DNA of 64,000 bases from Sphingomonadales bacterium (GCA_016707885.1 JADJGU010000001.1:558001-622000); one strand, 5' to 3'; shown: positions 1-8,605, numbered from the stretch's first letter. A program made the numbers and translations. The notes: generated from the sequence alone by a model not told the origin.

Positions 1-384
1 CGGATAGCTCGGATTGGGTGCGAGTACGACATCGCCCGGTGCGGTGATTGCGGTGGCAAGGCTGGCGAGCCCTTCCTTGGACCCCATGGTCACGACAACT
101 TCGGTTTCGGGATCGACATCGACGCCAAAACGGCGGCCATAATAGTTCGCCTGCGCGCGGCGGAGGCCCGGAATGCCCTTTGATGCCGAATAGCCATGGG
201 CATCGGGTTTCTGCGCAACTTCGACCAGCTTGTCGATGACATGCTGGGGCGGCGGCAGGTCAGGATTGCCCATGCCGAGGTCAATAATGTCCTCACCCGC
301 CGCACGGGCGGCCGCTCGCATCGCATTCACTTCAGCGATGACATAGGGCGGCAAGCGCTTCATGCGGTAGAATTCTTCGGACAT
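1..384 (-). CDS. PLP-dependent class I/II aminotransferase (C-terminus beyond window)
   Basis: About 128 N-terminal residues are present; the gene runs off the left edge. Translation from 384 begins MSEEFYRMKRLPPYV and contains the class I/II aminotransferase N-terminal pattern: a substrate-binding stretch IDLGMGNPDLPPP, then HGYSASKGIPGLRRA and VVVTMGSKEGLASL, which is the cofactor-phosphate region of fold-type I enzymes. This N-terminus resembles the AlaC / LL-diaminopimelate-aminotransferase-like group, so alanine or a related amino acid is the likely substrate; this is inference, since the PLP lysine lies outside the window. An internal ATG at 363 is possible, but the 384 start keeps the EEFYR.KRLPPY leader usual in this group. 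Confidence 0.85.
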   Translation of the reverse strand, partial: MSEEFYRMKRLPPYVIAEVNAMRAAARAAGEDIIDLGMGNPDLPPPQHVIDKLVEVAQKPDAHGYSASKGIPGLRRAQANYYGRRFGVDVDPETEVVVTMGSKEGLASLATAITAPGDVVLAPNPSYP

Positions 385-460
385 CGGACTCCAGAGGCTC
401 CTTGTTACAAATTGGACCAGAGAACCGCCCTCATGCGCGATGTTTTGCCGCTTTTCCAGC

Positions 461-484
461 AAAACCGGCCTAGCGCGGCCGGTT
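461..484 (-). terminator. Possible weak terminator overlapping the stop of the DbpA-like helicase
   Basis: AACCGGCC (463-470) and GGCCGGTT (477-484) form a perfect 8-bp stem with a 6-nt loop that contains the TAG stop codon of the helicase gene. Read on the minus strand it ends in only four U residues, so termination may be weak. Confidence 0.35.
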
Positions 485-2260
485 ACCCTTGGCCTTATGC
501 TTCACGCCATGTTTGGAGGGTGCAGGTCCGTCCTTGCGGAAAGGCCGCTTTCCGCCTGCGCCGGGGCCATCACCGCGCGGAGCGCTAAAGGGTTTGGCGC
601 TCAGCCGGGGCTTGCCCGCATTGGGTGCGCCTTTGCCGTTACGACGGTTCTCACGGGCGGCCTGACGCGGCGGGCCTTCGGCCTCGATGATTTCGACATC
701 ATTGTCTTCATCATGTCCGCGTTGCGCCACAGCCTTGGCAAAATGGCGTGCAGATGCAGCCGAAATGCCGACATAGGTTTCATCGGCTGCGATGCGGATC
801 GCGCCGATATCATTTTTGGTCACCCCGCCCCTGCGGCAAAGCAGCGGCAAGAGCCATTTGGGATCGGCATTGTTGCGGCGACCGATGTTCAGTTTGAACC
901 AGACCGAATCGTCAAAGCCTGCACGGCGATTGTCCGGCATCCGCTCACCGCTGCCATTGTCGAGCAACTCTTCGGGTGCGGGCATTTTAGCACGGTGGGC
1001 GCGAACAAGAGCTGCCGCCACATCTTCCGCGCTCATCGTTTCTAGCAAGCGTGCACCTAGCGCGCGATCTTCCTCTTCGGCTTCGACCGGGGTCAACAGC
1101 ATTTCGAGCAAGCGTTCATGGTCTTTGGCACGGATATCGTCGGCGGTCGGAACCTTGATCCATTCCGCCTCGATCCGCGCCCCGCGCAGCATCGATTCGA
1201 CGCGCTTGCGCCGCTGATAGGGGACGACAAGCACAGCCGTGCCCTTCTTGCCCGCACGCCCCGTACGACCCGAGCGGTGCTGCAAACCTTCGGCATCGCG
1301 CGGCAGCTCGACATGGATGACGAGCGAAAGGTTGGGCAAATCGATCCCGCGCGCGGCAACGTCGGTTGCGACGCAGACACGGGCACGGCGGTCGCGCAGT
1401 GCTTGCAGCGCCTGGTTGCGCTCGCTCTGGCTATGCTCGCCCGACAAAGCGACGGCGTTGAAGCCGCGATTGGTCAGTTTCGAATAGAGATGCCGCACGC
1501 TTTCGCGCGTCGCGCAAAACAGGATCGCGGTATCGGCTTCATGCAAGCGGAGCAGGTTTACCACCGCGTTTTCAATGTCTGGCGGAGCAACTGTAACGAC
1601 CTGATAGCTGATATCGCCATGGCCGCGATCTTCGCCGACGGTCGAAATGCGCAGCGCATCGTGCTGATAGCGCTTGGCAAGCGCGACAATTGGCTTGGGC
1701 ATCGTTGCCGAAAACAGCAGCGTGCGACGGCCCTCGGGCGTGGCGTTGAGGATATCCTCCAGCTCTTCGCGGAAACCCATGTCGAGCATCTCGTCGGCCT
1801 CATCGAGCACCGCGACTTTCAGCGCCGACAGGTTCAGTGCTCCGCGTTCCAGATGGTCGCGCAAACGCCCCGGCGTGCCGACCACGATTTGCGGCCCGGT
1901 CTGGAGGTTGCGGCGTTCTTTCGACGCGTCCATCCCGCCAACGCAGGTGGCGATGCGCACACCGGCCTTGCCATAAAGCCACATCAATTCGCGGCTGACC
2001 TGCAAAGCCAGTTCGCGGGTCGGCGCGATAATCAGGGCAGCGGGATCACGCGCGAGGCTGACCAGCCCGCCGTCGAGAATCTCTGGCGCCATGGCGAGGC
2101 CGAAGGCAACGGTTTTGCCCGAGCCAGTTTGCGCCGAAACGATCAGGTCGCGACCAGCGGCTTCCTCGGTGACAACGGCGGATTGTACAGGGGTCAGCGC
2201 GGAATAGCCACGCGCGGTAAGCGCTTCACCAAGAAGCGCGGGAAGTTTTTCAATTGTCAT
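470..2260 (-). CDS. DEAD-box RNA helicase, DbpA/CsdA-like with C-terminal RNA-binding domain
   Basis: A 596-residue ATP-dependent RNA helicase. Visible motifs: Q-motif region TPVQ (23-26), Walker A AQTGSGKT (43-50), PTREL (80-84), TPGR (129-132), DEAD (153-156), SAT (184-186), and later HRSGRTGRAG in the second RecA lobe. Near the C-terminus WFKLNIGRRNNADPKWLLPL followed by GAIRIAADETYVGI matches the DbpA-type RNA-binding domain, so a role in ribosome assembly or cold adaptation is likely. The tail is rich in Lys, Arg and Gly. The frame stays open upstream to 2737, but that part has no helicase character; the ATG at 2260 (MTIEKLP) fits the family. It is divergent from phaC, with 113 bases between the starts. 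Confidence 0.93.
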   Translation of the reverse strand: MTIEKLPALLGEALTARGYSALTPVQSAVVTEEAAGRDLIVSAQTGSGKTVAFGLAMAPEILDGGLVSLARDPAALIIAPTRELALQVSRELMWLYGKAGVRIATCVGGMDASKERRNLQTGPQIVVGTPGRLRDHLERGALNLSALKVAVLDEADEMLDMGFREELEDILNATPEGRRTLLFSATMPKPIVALAKRYQHDALRISTVGEDRGHGDISYQVVTVAPPDIENAVVNLLRLHEADTAILFCATRESVRHLYSKLTNRGFNAVALSGEHSQSERNQALQALRDRRARVCVATDVAARGIDLPNLSLVIHVELPRDAEGLQHRSGRTGRAGKKGTAVLVVPYQRRKRVESMLRGARIEAEWIKVPTADDIRAKDHERLLEMLLTPVEAEEEDRALGARLLETMSAEDVAAALVRAHRAKMPAPEELLDNGSGERMPDNRRAGFDDSVWFKLNIGRRNNADPKWLLPLLCRRGGVTKNDIGAIRIAADETYVGISAASARHFAKAVAQRGHDEDNDVEIIEAEGPPRQAARENRRNGKGAPNAGKPRLSAKPFSAPRGDGPGAGGKRPFRKDGPAPSKHGVKHKAKGNRPR

Positions 2261-2296
2261 TGGGGTTCCAGTGTTCAAACCCCTCCATAGGCGCAT

Positions 2297-2328
2297 TTTG
2301 CTGCAATGTCCATGTTGCACCGCACAAT
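2297..2328. promoter_or_regulatory. Two TGC-rich sites upstream of phaC, candidate PhaR operators
   Basis: Bases 2314-2328 read GTTGCACCGCACAAT; the reverse complement ATTGTGCGGTGCAAC matches 13 of 15 bases of ATTGTGCACTGCAAC upstream of the phasin gene. A second element, TTTTGCTGCAATG at 2297-2309, matches the adjoining CACTGCAACAAAA of the phasin promoter in 11 of 13 bases when reversed. PhaR repressors of alphaproteobacteria are known to bind TGC-rich pairs in phasin and PHA promoters. The sites lie 46-77 bases before the phaC ATG, a plausible promoter position. Confidence 0.6.
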
Positions 2329-2373
2329 AAATAGTTGCTTCGACAATGCAGCCACTTGGGTTATGCAACAGAC

Positions 2374-4017
2374 ATGGCCGATTCACCCAACATGCCGCCC
2401 CTGATGGACCCTGAACAGCTCGCCAAAATGGCCGAAACTTTCGGGGCTGGTGCTGCCGATCCGCTGACTGCCTACAAACATGCACTCGATGCCTGGGGTG
2501 AGGTGTTGGCACCGCTCGCAAAGGCCGGGCATGATAAGCTGAACACCGAGGATCGCCGCTTTTCCGCTCCCCAATGGGAACATCCGGTTTTTGATCTGAT
2601 GCGGCAGGGGTATCAGCTGATGTCCGATTACATGATCGGTGCAGCGCATGAGATGGAACATCTGTCGAAGGCGGATAAGGCCAAGCTCGAATTCGCTGTG
2701 CGCACCGTAATCGAGGCGATGAGCCCTGCCAATTCACCGCTGACCAATCCGGTCGCGCTCGAAAAGGCGATCGAGACCAAGGGTCAAAGCCTGATGACAG
2801 GCGTCAGCCACCTGCTCGCCGACATGCAACGGGGGCAATTGACCCATACCGACCCGCAGGCCTTTCGTCTGGGCGAGAATATCGCCTGCACCCCCGGCAA
2901 GGTGGTGCACCAGACCCCGCTTTATCAGCTTGTGCAGTACACGCCGACCACCGAGAAAGTCTTCGAGACTCCTCTGGTCATCTTCCCGCCCTGGATCAAC
3001 CGTTTCTACATTCTCGACCTGACCGCTGAGAAAAGCTTCATCAAATGGTGCGTCGACCAAGGTATCACGGTGTTCGTAGTATCGTGGAAGTCGGCCGACG
3101 CATCGATGCGCGATGTGGTGTGGGACGATTATATCGCGGCGCAGATCGAAGCTATTGATACCATCCGCGATGCGTTTGAAGTCGATAGCGTCCACGCCAT
3201 CGGCTACTGCGTCGCGGGCACAACGCTCGCTGCAACACTCGCCATTCTTGCTGCTCGCGGGGAAGACGCCAAGGTGAAGAGCGCGACATTCTTTACCGCG
3301 CAGGTCGATTTCACCCGCAGCGGTGAATTGCTCAACTTCATCGACGAGCATCAATTGAAGATGATCGAGTCGCTCGCTTCGCAGCAGGGTTTCCTTGATG
3401 GCCGCTACCTTGCGCTTACCTTCAACCTGCTGCGCGGTAACGATCTGATCTGGTCGACGGTGAACAAGCATTATCTGCTCGGCGAAGATTATCCTGCGTT
3501 TGACCTGCTGCACTGGAATGGCGACGTTACCAACCTGCCGGCCAAATGGCACAAAGACTATTTGTGCGATCTGTATCGTGACAACAAGCTGGTCGAACCC
3601 GGTGCGCTGTCGGCGTTGGGAACGCCCATCGATCTGCGCAAAGTCACAACGCCGACCTATGTGCAGGCCGGCCGCGAGGACCATATCGCCCCTGTCGGCA
3701 GCGTCTGGAAAATCCGTGACCATTTCCAAGGCCCGATACGCTTTGTGTTAGCGGGGAGCGGCCATATTGCAGGCGTGGTCAACCCGCCTGCGCAGGGCAA
3801 ATATCAATATTGGCTCAACGAAGACCCCAAGGTTTCAAGCCTCGATGAATATGTCGAGGGTGCTGTCGAAACCAAGGGCAGCTGGTGGCCCGATTGGCTC
3901 AACTGGCTATCAGCTCAGGCACCGAAGCAGGTCGCGGCCAAAGACTCACGTCAGCCGGGTGAAGGCAAATTGAAGGCGCTGGAAGAAGCACCGGGCAGCT
4001 ATGTGAAAACACGCTGA
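2374..4017 (+). CDS. phaC: Class I poly(3-hydroxyalkanoate) synthase
   Basis: A 547-residue cytoplasmic, granule-associated enzyme that polymerises 3-hydroxyacyl-CoA into PHA. The lipase-box variant GYCVAG supplies nucleophile Cys279; Asp436 (GREDH) and His464 (GSGHIAG) complete the triad, with a Cys-Asp-His spacing almost the same as in class I synthases (the Asp-to-His gap is 28). The PPWINRFYILDL block (205-216) and the Trp-rich C-terminus (GSWWPDWLNWL) are typical. The start at 2374 (MADSPNM) is preferred over an upstream one at 2335 because the earlier one overlaps the putative operators. Its 3' end overlaps the convergent MFS gene by 19 bases. Phasin and phaB are encoded nearby. Confidence 0.97.
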   Translation: MADSPNMPPLMDPEQLAKMAETFGAGAADPLTAYKHALDAWGEVLAPLAKAGHDKLNTEDRRFSAPQWEHPVFDLMRQGYQLMSDYMIGAAHEMEHLSKADKAKLEFAVRTVIEAMSPANSPLTNPVALEKAIETKGQSLMTGVSHLLADMQRGQLTHTDPQAFRLGENIACTPGKVVHQTPLYQLVQYTPTTEKVFETPLVIFPPWINRFYILDLTAEKSFIKWCVDQGITVFVVSWKSADASMRDVVWDDYIAAQIEAIDTIRDAFEVDSVHAIGYCVAGTTLAATLAILAARGEDAKVKSATFFTAQVDFTRSGELLNFIDEHQLKMIESLASQQGFLDGRYLALTFNLLRGNDLIWSTVNKHYLLGEDYPAFDLLHWNGDVTNLPAKWHKDYLCDLYRDNKLVEPGALSALGTPIDLRKVTTPTYVQAGREDHIAPVGSVWKIRDHFQGPIRFVLAGSGHIAGVVNPPAQGKYQYWLNEDPKVSSLDEYVEGAVETKGSWWPDWLNWLSAQAPKQVAAKDSRQPGEGKLKALEEAPGSYVKTR

Positions 4018-5198
4018 GGCTTTAACCGGATGAACAGGAAGCCGGTCGCGGCAATGACATAGGAAAAGACCGCACCGGCCTGGAACAGCGAATAGTCACC
4101 AGTCCAGTCGTGAATTTTGCCAAACAGCAGCACACCGCACAACGTGCCCATCCAGCCTGCAACCTGCACCCAGCCATAGATGGTGCCATAGCGGTCCATT
4201 CCGAACCGGCTGGCCACAAAATAAGCGAGCAGGTCAATCTCCGCCCCTTGCTGCACACCGATAGCCGCCACTGCAAAAAGCGCCGCTGCGTAATAATTCT
4301 GCGTTTGCCACAGCAATACACATCCAATCGCCGGGATCAGCGTGAAGAAAAAGGCCGTGCGTTGCGGGTTCACGCGATCCAGTAGCCAGCCGCAAGCGAG
4401 CCTGCCGAAAAACTGCCCTGCAGCAAAGGCCGAGATGCCAAATGCCGCCTGTGCCGATGTCAGCCCCTCCTCCAGCATCATCGGAACCATCTGGCTGAGC
4501 ATCCCGGACGCAGGCATGTTGATGCCGATATAGCTGACGGCAATCAGCCAGAATGTCCCGCTACGCCAAAAAGAGTCTGGACCGGTTTCGAGATTGTCTT
4601 GCTTTTCCAAAGAGCCCGCCTTGCGGGCCGGCGGATCTGCGACGAGGAACAATATCGACGGCAAACCGATAAGCAAGGCGAGCGCAGCCAGCATGAAATA
4701 GCCGGTGCGCCACCCTTCAAAGGTGATGATCCGCTCCAGCACCGGCGGCAGGAATATCGCTGCAAGGGAAATTCCTGTGGCCGAAAGCGCAAGCGCCAGG
4801 CCCCTTTGCCGCTCGAACCAACTGTTGACGGCCCGCGTGTAGGATATCGAGGTGGTTGCTACACCGATCAGGCCTGTTGCGAATACAAGCGCGCCAAACA
4901 TCGCCGGGATTACCGGGGCCACACCGACCACCATGTACAATAGAGCAATGGCGACCATACCCGCCGCCCAGACTTTGCGACAACCATATCGGTCCATCGC
5001 CCATCCAGCGAGCGGTGCTGCGAGCGAGCCTATGCCGACAATGGCCTGCAGTTGGGAGAACTGGCCGAGCGTCCAGCCGGTTTCTTTTTGCAGATGCGGA
5101 ATGAACAGGCTGAAAACAAAATAGAGCAGGTTGACGCCAGTCGCTGCCGCCAGCGCCGCGCCCAAAACGGTTCGCCAGCCGCGCCGCCATTCCTCCAT
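3999..5198 (-). CDS. Major facilitator superfamily transporter
   Basis: A 399-residue integral membrane protein with about 12 hydrophobic segments and the MFS loop signature (GWAMDRYGCRKVW after TM2). The N-terminal GVNLLYFVFSLFIPHLQKETGW layout resembles the oxalate/formate antiporter and monocarboxylate transporter group, so an organic-acid substrate is likely but unproven. It is divergent from the acyl-CoA dehydrogenase pair across a 174-base region that carries an 18-base perfect palindrome, which suggests shared regulation and perhaps import of the carboxylate those enzymes process. Confidence 0.85.
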   Translation of the reverse strand: MEEWRRGWRTVLGAALAAATGVNLLYFVFSLFIPHLQKETGWTLGQFSQLQAIVGIGSLAAPLAGWAMDRYGCRKVWAAGMVAIALLYMVVGVAPVIPAMFGALVFATGLIGVATTSISYTRAVNSWFERQRGLALALSATGISLAAIFLPPVLERIITFEGWRTGYFMLAALALLIGLPSILFLVADPPARKAGSLEKQDNLETGPDSFWRSGTFWLIAVSYIGINMPASGMLSQMVPMMLEEGLTSAQAAFGISAFAAGQFFGRLACGWLLDRVNPQRTAFFFTLIPAIGCVLLWQTQNYYAAALFAVAAIGVQQGAEIDLLAYFVASRFGMDRYGTIYGWVQVAGWMGTLCGVLLFGKIHDWTGDYSLFQAGAVFSYVIAATGFLFIRLKPQRVFT

Positions 5199-5262
5199 AA
5201 ATGCCCTCTCCTCAAGGCAAAATTCGAAGCCACACCATGTTGGTAAAATAGCGGCAGGTCAA

Positions 5263-5282
5263 TTGACGTTTACGTAAACGTC
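5263..5282. promoter_or_regulatory. Perfect 18-bp palindrome between MFS gene and acyl-CoA dehydrogenase operon
   Basis: GACGTTTACGTAAACGTC (5265-5282) is its own reverse complement. The overlapping string TTGACGTTTACGTAAAC (5263-5279) is nearly repeated (15 of 17) upstream of phaB at 13752-13768. The TTGACGTTTACGTAAA form resembles motifs of MerR-type LiuR regulators of acyl-CoA and branched-chain catabolism, from memory of the family. It lies about 65 bases from the MFS start and 90 from the dehydrogenase start. Confidence 0.65.
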
Positions 5283-5372
5283 CGGTAATTCCGAAGCCAG
5301 ACGGATTTGGTGCGAGTCGACTCGCCTTGCGAGGGCCTGCGCGCTACATTGCCGCAATAGAGGAGAGCTGCC

Positions 5373-6566
5373 ATGGATATGGAATTCACTGTCGAAGACC
5401 TCGCCTTCCGTGACGAAGTGCGGGCATTTATTGCCGAAAACTACCCGCAGGAACTGCGCGGAAAGCAAGACGAAGGCGACGAGCTGGGCAAAGAGGATTT
5501 CCTCGCCTGGCACCGCATCTTGCACAAAAAGGGCTGGGTCGCCCCGGCATGGCCGGTCGAATATGGCGGCACGGGGTGGAGCCCCACCCAGCGATATATC
5601 TGGTCGGAAGAAACCGCACGCGCCGATTGCATCCGTCTGATGCCCTTTGGCCTTTCGATGGTTGGTCCGGTGATTTACACTTTCGGCACGCCCGAACAGA
5701 AAGCCAAATTCCTCCCCCGCATTCTTTCGGGTGAGGATTGGTGGTGCCAGGGCTATTCGGAGCCGGGTTCCGGTTCTGACCTTGCCTCGCTGCGCACCAA
5801 GGCGGTGCGTGATGGCGATCATTATGTCGTCAACGGCCAGAAAACCTGGACGACAATGGCACAGCACGCCGATTGGGGTTTCTTCCTTGTCCGCACCGAT
5901 TCCGATGCGAAGCAGCAGGAAGGCATCAGCTTCCTTCTGGTCGACATGAAGACGCCGGGCATCACCGTGCGCCCGATCATCACCTTGGGTGGTGAGCATG
6001 AGGTGAACGAAGTCTGGCTCGAAGACGTCCGCGTGCCGGTCGAAAACCGCGTTTATGAAGAAAATAAAGGCTGGACTTGCGCCAAATTCCTGCTCGCGCA
6101 CGAACGCACCGGCATCGCCGGCGTTGCAGCGTCGAAGCGCGGCATCGAGCGTATCAAGGATATCGCGCGTTCCGAACAGGATGGCGACCGTCCGCTGCTC
6201 GCCAACCCCTTCTTCAAGCGTAAGGTTGCCGAACTGCAGACCGATCTGACCGCGCTCGAGTTCACCGAACTGCGCAGCCTTGCCGGTGAAGCCGCTGGCC
6301 GCGGCCCGGGGCCGGAATCGAGCCTGCTCAAGATCAAGGGCTCGGAAATCCAGCAGCGCATCACCGAACTCGCACTGGAAGCAGTCGGCCATTATGGCGC
6401 GCCCTATTTCCGCGGCTTTGGCGAAGGCGACAACGAGCACCCGATCGGCCCCGATTATGCGCACCGCACCGCGCCGAGCTATTTCAACATGCGCAAGACC
6501 ACCATTTATGGCGGATCCAACGAGATCCAGCACAATATCATTGCCAAGATGGTTCTGGGTCTTTGA
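5373..6566 (+). CDS. Acyl-CoA dehydrogenase, PimC-like large subunit
   Basis: A 397-residue flavoprotein: N-terminal helical domain (RDEVRAFIAENYP), middle beta domain with QGYSEPGSGSDLASL (FAD/substrate loop) and NGQKTWTT, then the C-terminal helical domain. The usual catalytic-base motif Y-E-G-T/S is YGGSNEIQ here, with Gly380 where Glu is expected. Such loss is known in heteromeric acyl-CoA dehydrogenases, where only one subunit is competent. It resembles pimeloyl-CoA dehydrogenase large subunits. A clear GGAGAG ribosome-binding site precedes the ATG at 5373. The gene 14 bases downstream encodes the probable partner. Confidence 0.9.
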   Translation: MDMEFTVEDLAFRDEVRAFIAENYPQELRGKQDEGDELGKEDFLAWHRILHKKGWVAPAWPVEYGGTGWSPTQRYIWSEETARADCIRLMPFGLSMVGPVIYTFGTPEQKAKFLPRILSGEDWWCQGYSEPGSGSDLASLRTKAVRDGDHYVVNGQKTWTTMAQHADWGFFLVRTDSDAKQQEGISFLLVDMKTPGITVRPIITLGGEHEVNEVWLEDVRVPVENRVYEENKGWTCAKFLLAHERTGIAGVAASKRGIERIKDIARSEQDGDRPLLANPFFKRKVAELQTDLTALEFTELRSLAGEAAGRGPGPESSLLKIKGSEIQQRITELALEAVGHYGAPYFRGFGEGDNEHPIGPDYAHRTAPSYFNMRKTTIYGGSNEIQHNIIAKMVLGL

Positions 6567-6580
6567 GAGGATAAGCAAAA

Positions 6581-7717
6581 ATGGATTTTACCTATAACGA
6601 AACCCAGGGGATGATCCGCGACACGCTCGCGCGCTTTCTGGCTGACACTTATGATTTCGACACCCGCCAGAAGATGATCGCGACCGACGCAGGCCGTGAT
6701 CCGGGCATCTGGAATGCTTTGGCTAACGAACTGGGCCTGCTGGGCGCGGCCTTTGACGAAGAGCATGGCGGCCTTGGCGGCGGTGCTCTTGAAAACGCGT
6801 TGCTGATGGAAGAATTCGGCAAGGTCATCGCGATCGAGCCTTATCTGCAGACCGTCGTCATTGGCGGCGGCGCGCTGAAAGCTGTCGGCGGTGCTCAGGC
6901 GGCAGCCCATATCCCCGGCATCATCTCAGGCGAAACCATCATCGCCTTCGCCTATGCCGAGCCGCAGGGTCGTTATGACCTCGCCAATATCCGCACCACG
7001 GCGAAGGCCGATGGCAGCGGCTATATCCTAAACGGCCATAAGGGCGTTGTTTACTGCGCACCCTGGGCAACGCATCTGCTCGTCACTGCACGCACAGGCG
7101 GCTCGACCCGCGAACGCAACGGCGTTGAGCTGTTCCTGATCGACGCCAACCTGCCCGGCATCACTCGCCGCGACTATCCGACCGTCGACGGCAACCGCGC
7201 TTCAGAAGTCTATTTCGAAAATGTCGCCATTCCGGGCGACGCTCTGCTTGCTGGCGGGATGGACCTGATCGACCGTGTGGTCGACGAGGCAACCGTTGCC
7301 GTATGTGCCGAAGCCACCGGCGTGATGGCCAAACTGCACGAAGGCACGCTCGACTATTCGAAGCAGCGTCAGCAGTTCGGCCAGCCCATTGCCCGCTTCC
7401 AGGTGTTGCAGCACCGCATGGTCGACATGTTCATGGAAGTCGAGCAGGCCAAGTCAATGACGACCTATGCCACGCTGCATCTCGACAAACCTGCGCACGA
7501 GCGCATGGCCGCCGTATCGCAGTGCAAGGCGAAGGTTTCGCGCGGCGCCAAATTTGTCGGCCAGAACGCGATCCAGACGCATGGCGGCATCGGCATCACG
7601 CAGGAACTGGCGATCGGCCATTACTTCAAGCGCGCGACGCTTATCGAAGGCCAATTTGGTTCTGCAGATTATCACTATGACCGGTTTGAACGGCTTGTTA
7701 TCGACGAAGCCGCATAA
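6581..7717 (+). CDS. Acyl-CoA dehydrogenase, PimD-like small subunit
   Basis: A 378-residue acyl-CoA dehydrogenase-fold protein starting MDFTYNETQGMIRDTLARFL. FAYAEPQGRYDLANI replaces the usual SEPxxGSD loop, so it belongs to the divergent small-subunit group. The C-terminal segment ATLIEGQFGSADYHYDRF has Glu356 near the position of the classical base; whether it acts as the base needs a structural alignment. QTHGGIGITQELAIGHYFKR is the family-typical C-terminal helix. It sits 14 bases after the PimC-like gene, so the two probably form a heteromeric enzyme. Substrate (medium-chain or dicarboxylic acyl-CoA) is inferred only. Confidence 0.87.
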   Translation: MDFTYNETQGMIRDTLARFLADTYDFDTRQKMIATDAGRDPGIWNALANELGLLGAAFDEEHGGLGGGALENALLMEEFGKVIAIEPYLQTVVIGGGALKAVGGAQAAAHIPGIISGETIIAFAYAEPQGRYDLANIRTTAKADGSGYILNGHKGVVYCAPWATHLLVTARTGGSTRERNGVELFLIDANLPGITRRDYPTVDGNRASEVYFENVAIPGDALLAGGMDLIDRVVDEATVAVCAEATGVMAKLHEGTLDYSKQRQQFGQPIARFQVLQHRMVDMFMEVEQAKSMTTYATLHLDKPAHERMAAVSQCKAKVSRGAKFVGQNAIQTHGGIGITQELAIGHYFKRATLIEGQFGSADYHYDRFERLVIDEAA

Positions 7718-7734
7718 AGCACGCATCGCCTATA

Positions 7735-7762
7735 CTGTCCCCGGGACCATCCCCGGGGACAG
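7735..7762 (+). terminator. Strong hairpin after the acyl-CoA dehydrogenase pair
   Basis: CTGTCCCCGG (7735-7744) pairs perfectly with CCGGGGACAG (7753-7762), loop of 8, followed by CTTTC. The U tract is poor, so it may act as a 3'-end stabiliser or imperfect terminator. It lies 17 bases after the stop. Confidence 0.6.
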
Positions 7763-7799
7763 CTTTCAAACAATCCGCTGTAAAAGGCGGATTTTATTT

Positions 7800-7860
7800 T
7801 TTGTGCACTGCACCATTTTTATTGACTCCCATCCCCTGAATCATTATTGTGCACTGCAAC
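7800..7860. promoter_or_regulatory. Tandem TTGTGCACTGCA repeats upstream of the phasin, candidate PhaR sites
   Basis: TTGTGCACTGCA occurs at 7801-7812 and again at 7847-7858, start-to-start 46 bases. The second copy extends to ATTGTGCACTGCAAC (7846-7860), which matches the inverted element before phaC in 13 of 15 bases. Phasin genes are the classic autoregulated targets of PhaR in alphaproteobacteria. No phaR gene is seen in the window. Confidence 0.65.
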
Positions 7861-7882
7861 AAAACAGAAATGGTGCATGACA

Positions 7883-8506
7883 ATGGCAAGCAAAGCTGAA
7901 ACGACCGCAACCAAGGCCCGCAAGACTGCGGCACCCAAGGTTGCGCCCGCAAAGCCGGTTGTCACTGCAGCCGAAGCCAAGCCTGAAAAGGCTGAGCAGT
8001 TGGTGACGAGCATTGTCTCTGTGGATGACAAACCCCTCTCTGAAGGAGTCAAGAAAATGACTGACACCGTAGAAAAGACCGCCAAGGAAGCACAGGCCAA
8101 GGCTGCAGACTTTTTCGCCGACGTTCGCGAAAAGGCAACCGAAGCTGCTGAAAAGGGCAAGAAGCTCGCTGCCGAAGCAACTGAGTTCAACAAAGCCAAC
8201 CTCGAAGCGCTGGTTGAAGCCGGCAAGATCGTCGCCAAGGGCGCACAGGATCTGGGCAAGACCAACCTCGAATATGCCAAGAAGAACTTCGAAGAAGCTC
8301 AGGCAGCCGTCAAGGAAGTCACCGGCGTGAAGAACCCGACCGACTTCGTAAAGCTGCAGGGCGAATGGATGCGCAAAGGCTTTGACACTGCGGTTGCGCA
8401 GGGTTCGAAGAACACCGAAGCTCTCGTCAAGCTTGCAAACGACATGTTCCAGCCGATCTCGAACCGTTTCGCGGTCGCTGCCGACTTTTTCAAGAAGGCT
8501 GCATAA
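7883..8506 (+). CDS. Phasin family PHA granule-associated protein
   Basis: A protein of 207 residues from the ATG at 7883. The core, roughly residues 59-205, is an amphipathic Ala/Lys/Glu-rich helix repeat (TAKEAQAKAADFFADVREKA) ending in TGVKNPTDFVKLQGEWMRKGFD and FQPISNRFAVAADFFKKA, which is the phasin_2 C-terminal signature. Phasins coat PHA granules and limit their coalescence. Two starts compete: 7883 (an ATG at 7877 is also in frame) gives a 58-residue Ala/Lys/Pro-rich leader, while ATG 8057 has a far better ribosome-binding site (AAGGAG, 8 bases upstream) and gives 149 residues, the common phasin length. A terminator follows. Confidence 0.9.
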   Translation: MASKAETTATKARKTAAPKVAPAKPVVTAAEAKPEKAEQLVTSIVSVDDKPLSEGVKKMTDTVEKTAKEAQAKAADFFADVREKATEAAEKGKKLAAEATEFNKANLEALVEAGKIVAKGAQDLGKTNLEYAKKNFEEAQAAVKEVTGVKNPTDFVKLQGEWMRKGFDTAVAQGSKNTEALVKLANDMFQPISNRFAVAADFFKKAA

Positions 8507-8605
8507 GCCTTCCTGAAAGATTGCGTCGGGGCGTTAGAGCACCTGCCCCCTCTCTCCTCTCCTCCCTGGAGGCAGGAAACCAGACAATCCGGCGCATTTT
8601 GAAAG

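Noticed and set aside
1118..2290. Long open frame antisense to the DbpA-like helicase
   Set aside because: It mirrors the helicase in a high-GC gene; it lacks a ribosome-binding site and any recognisable domain.
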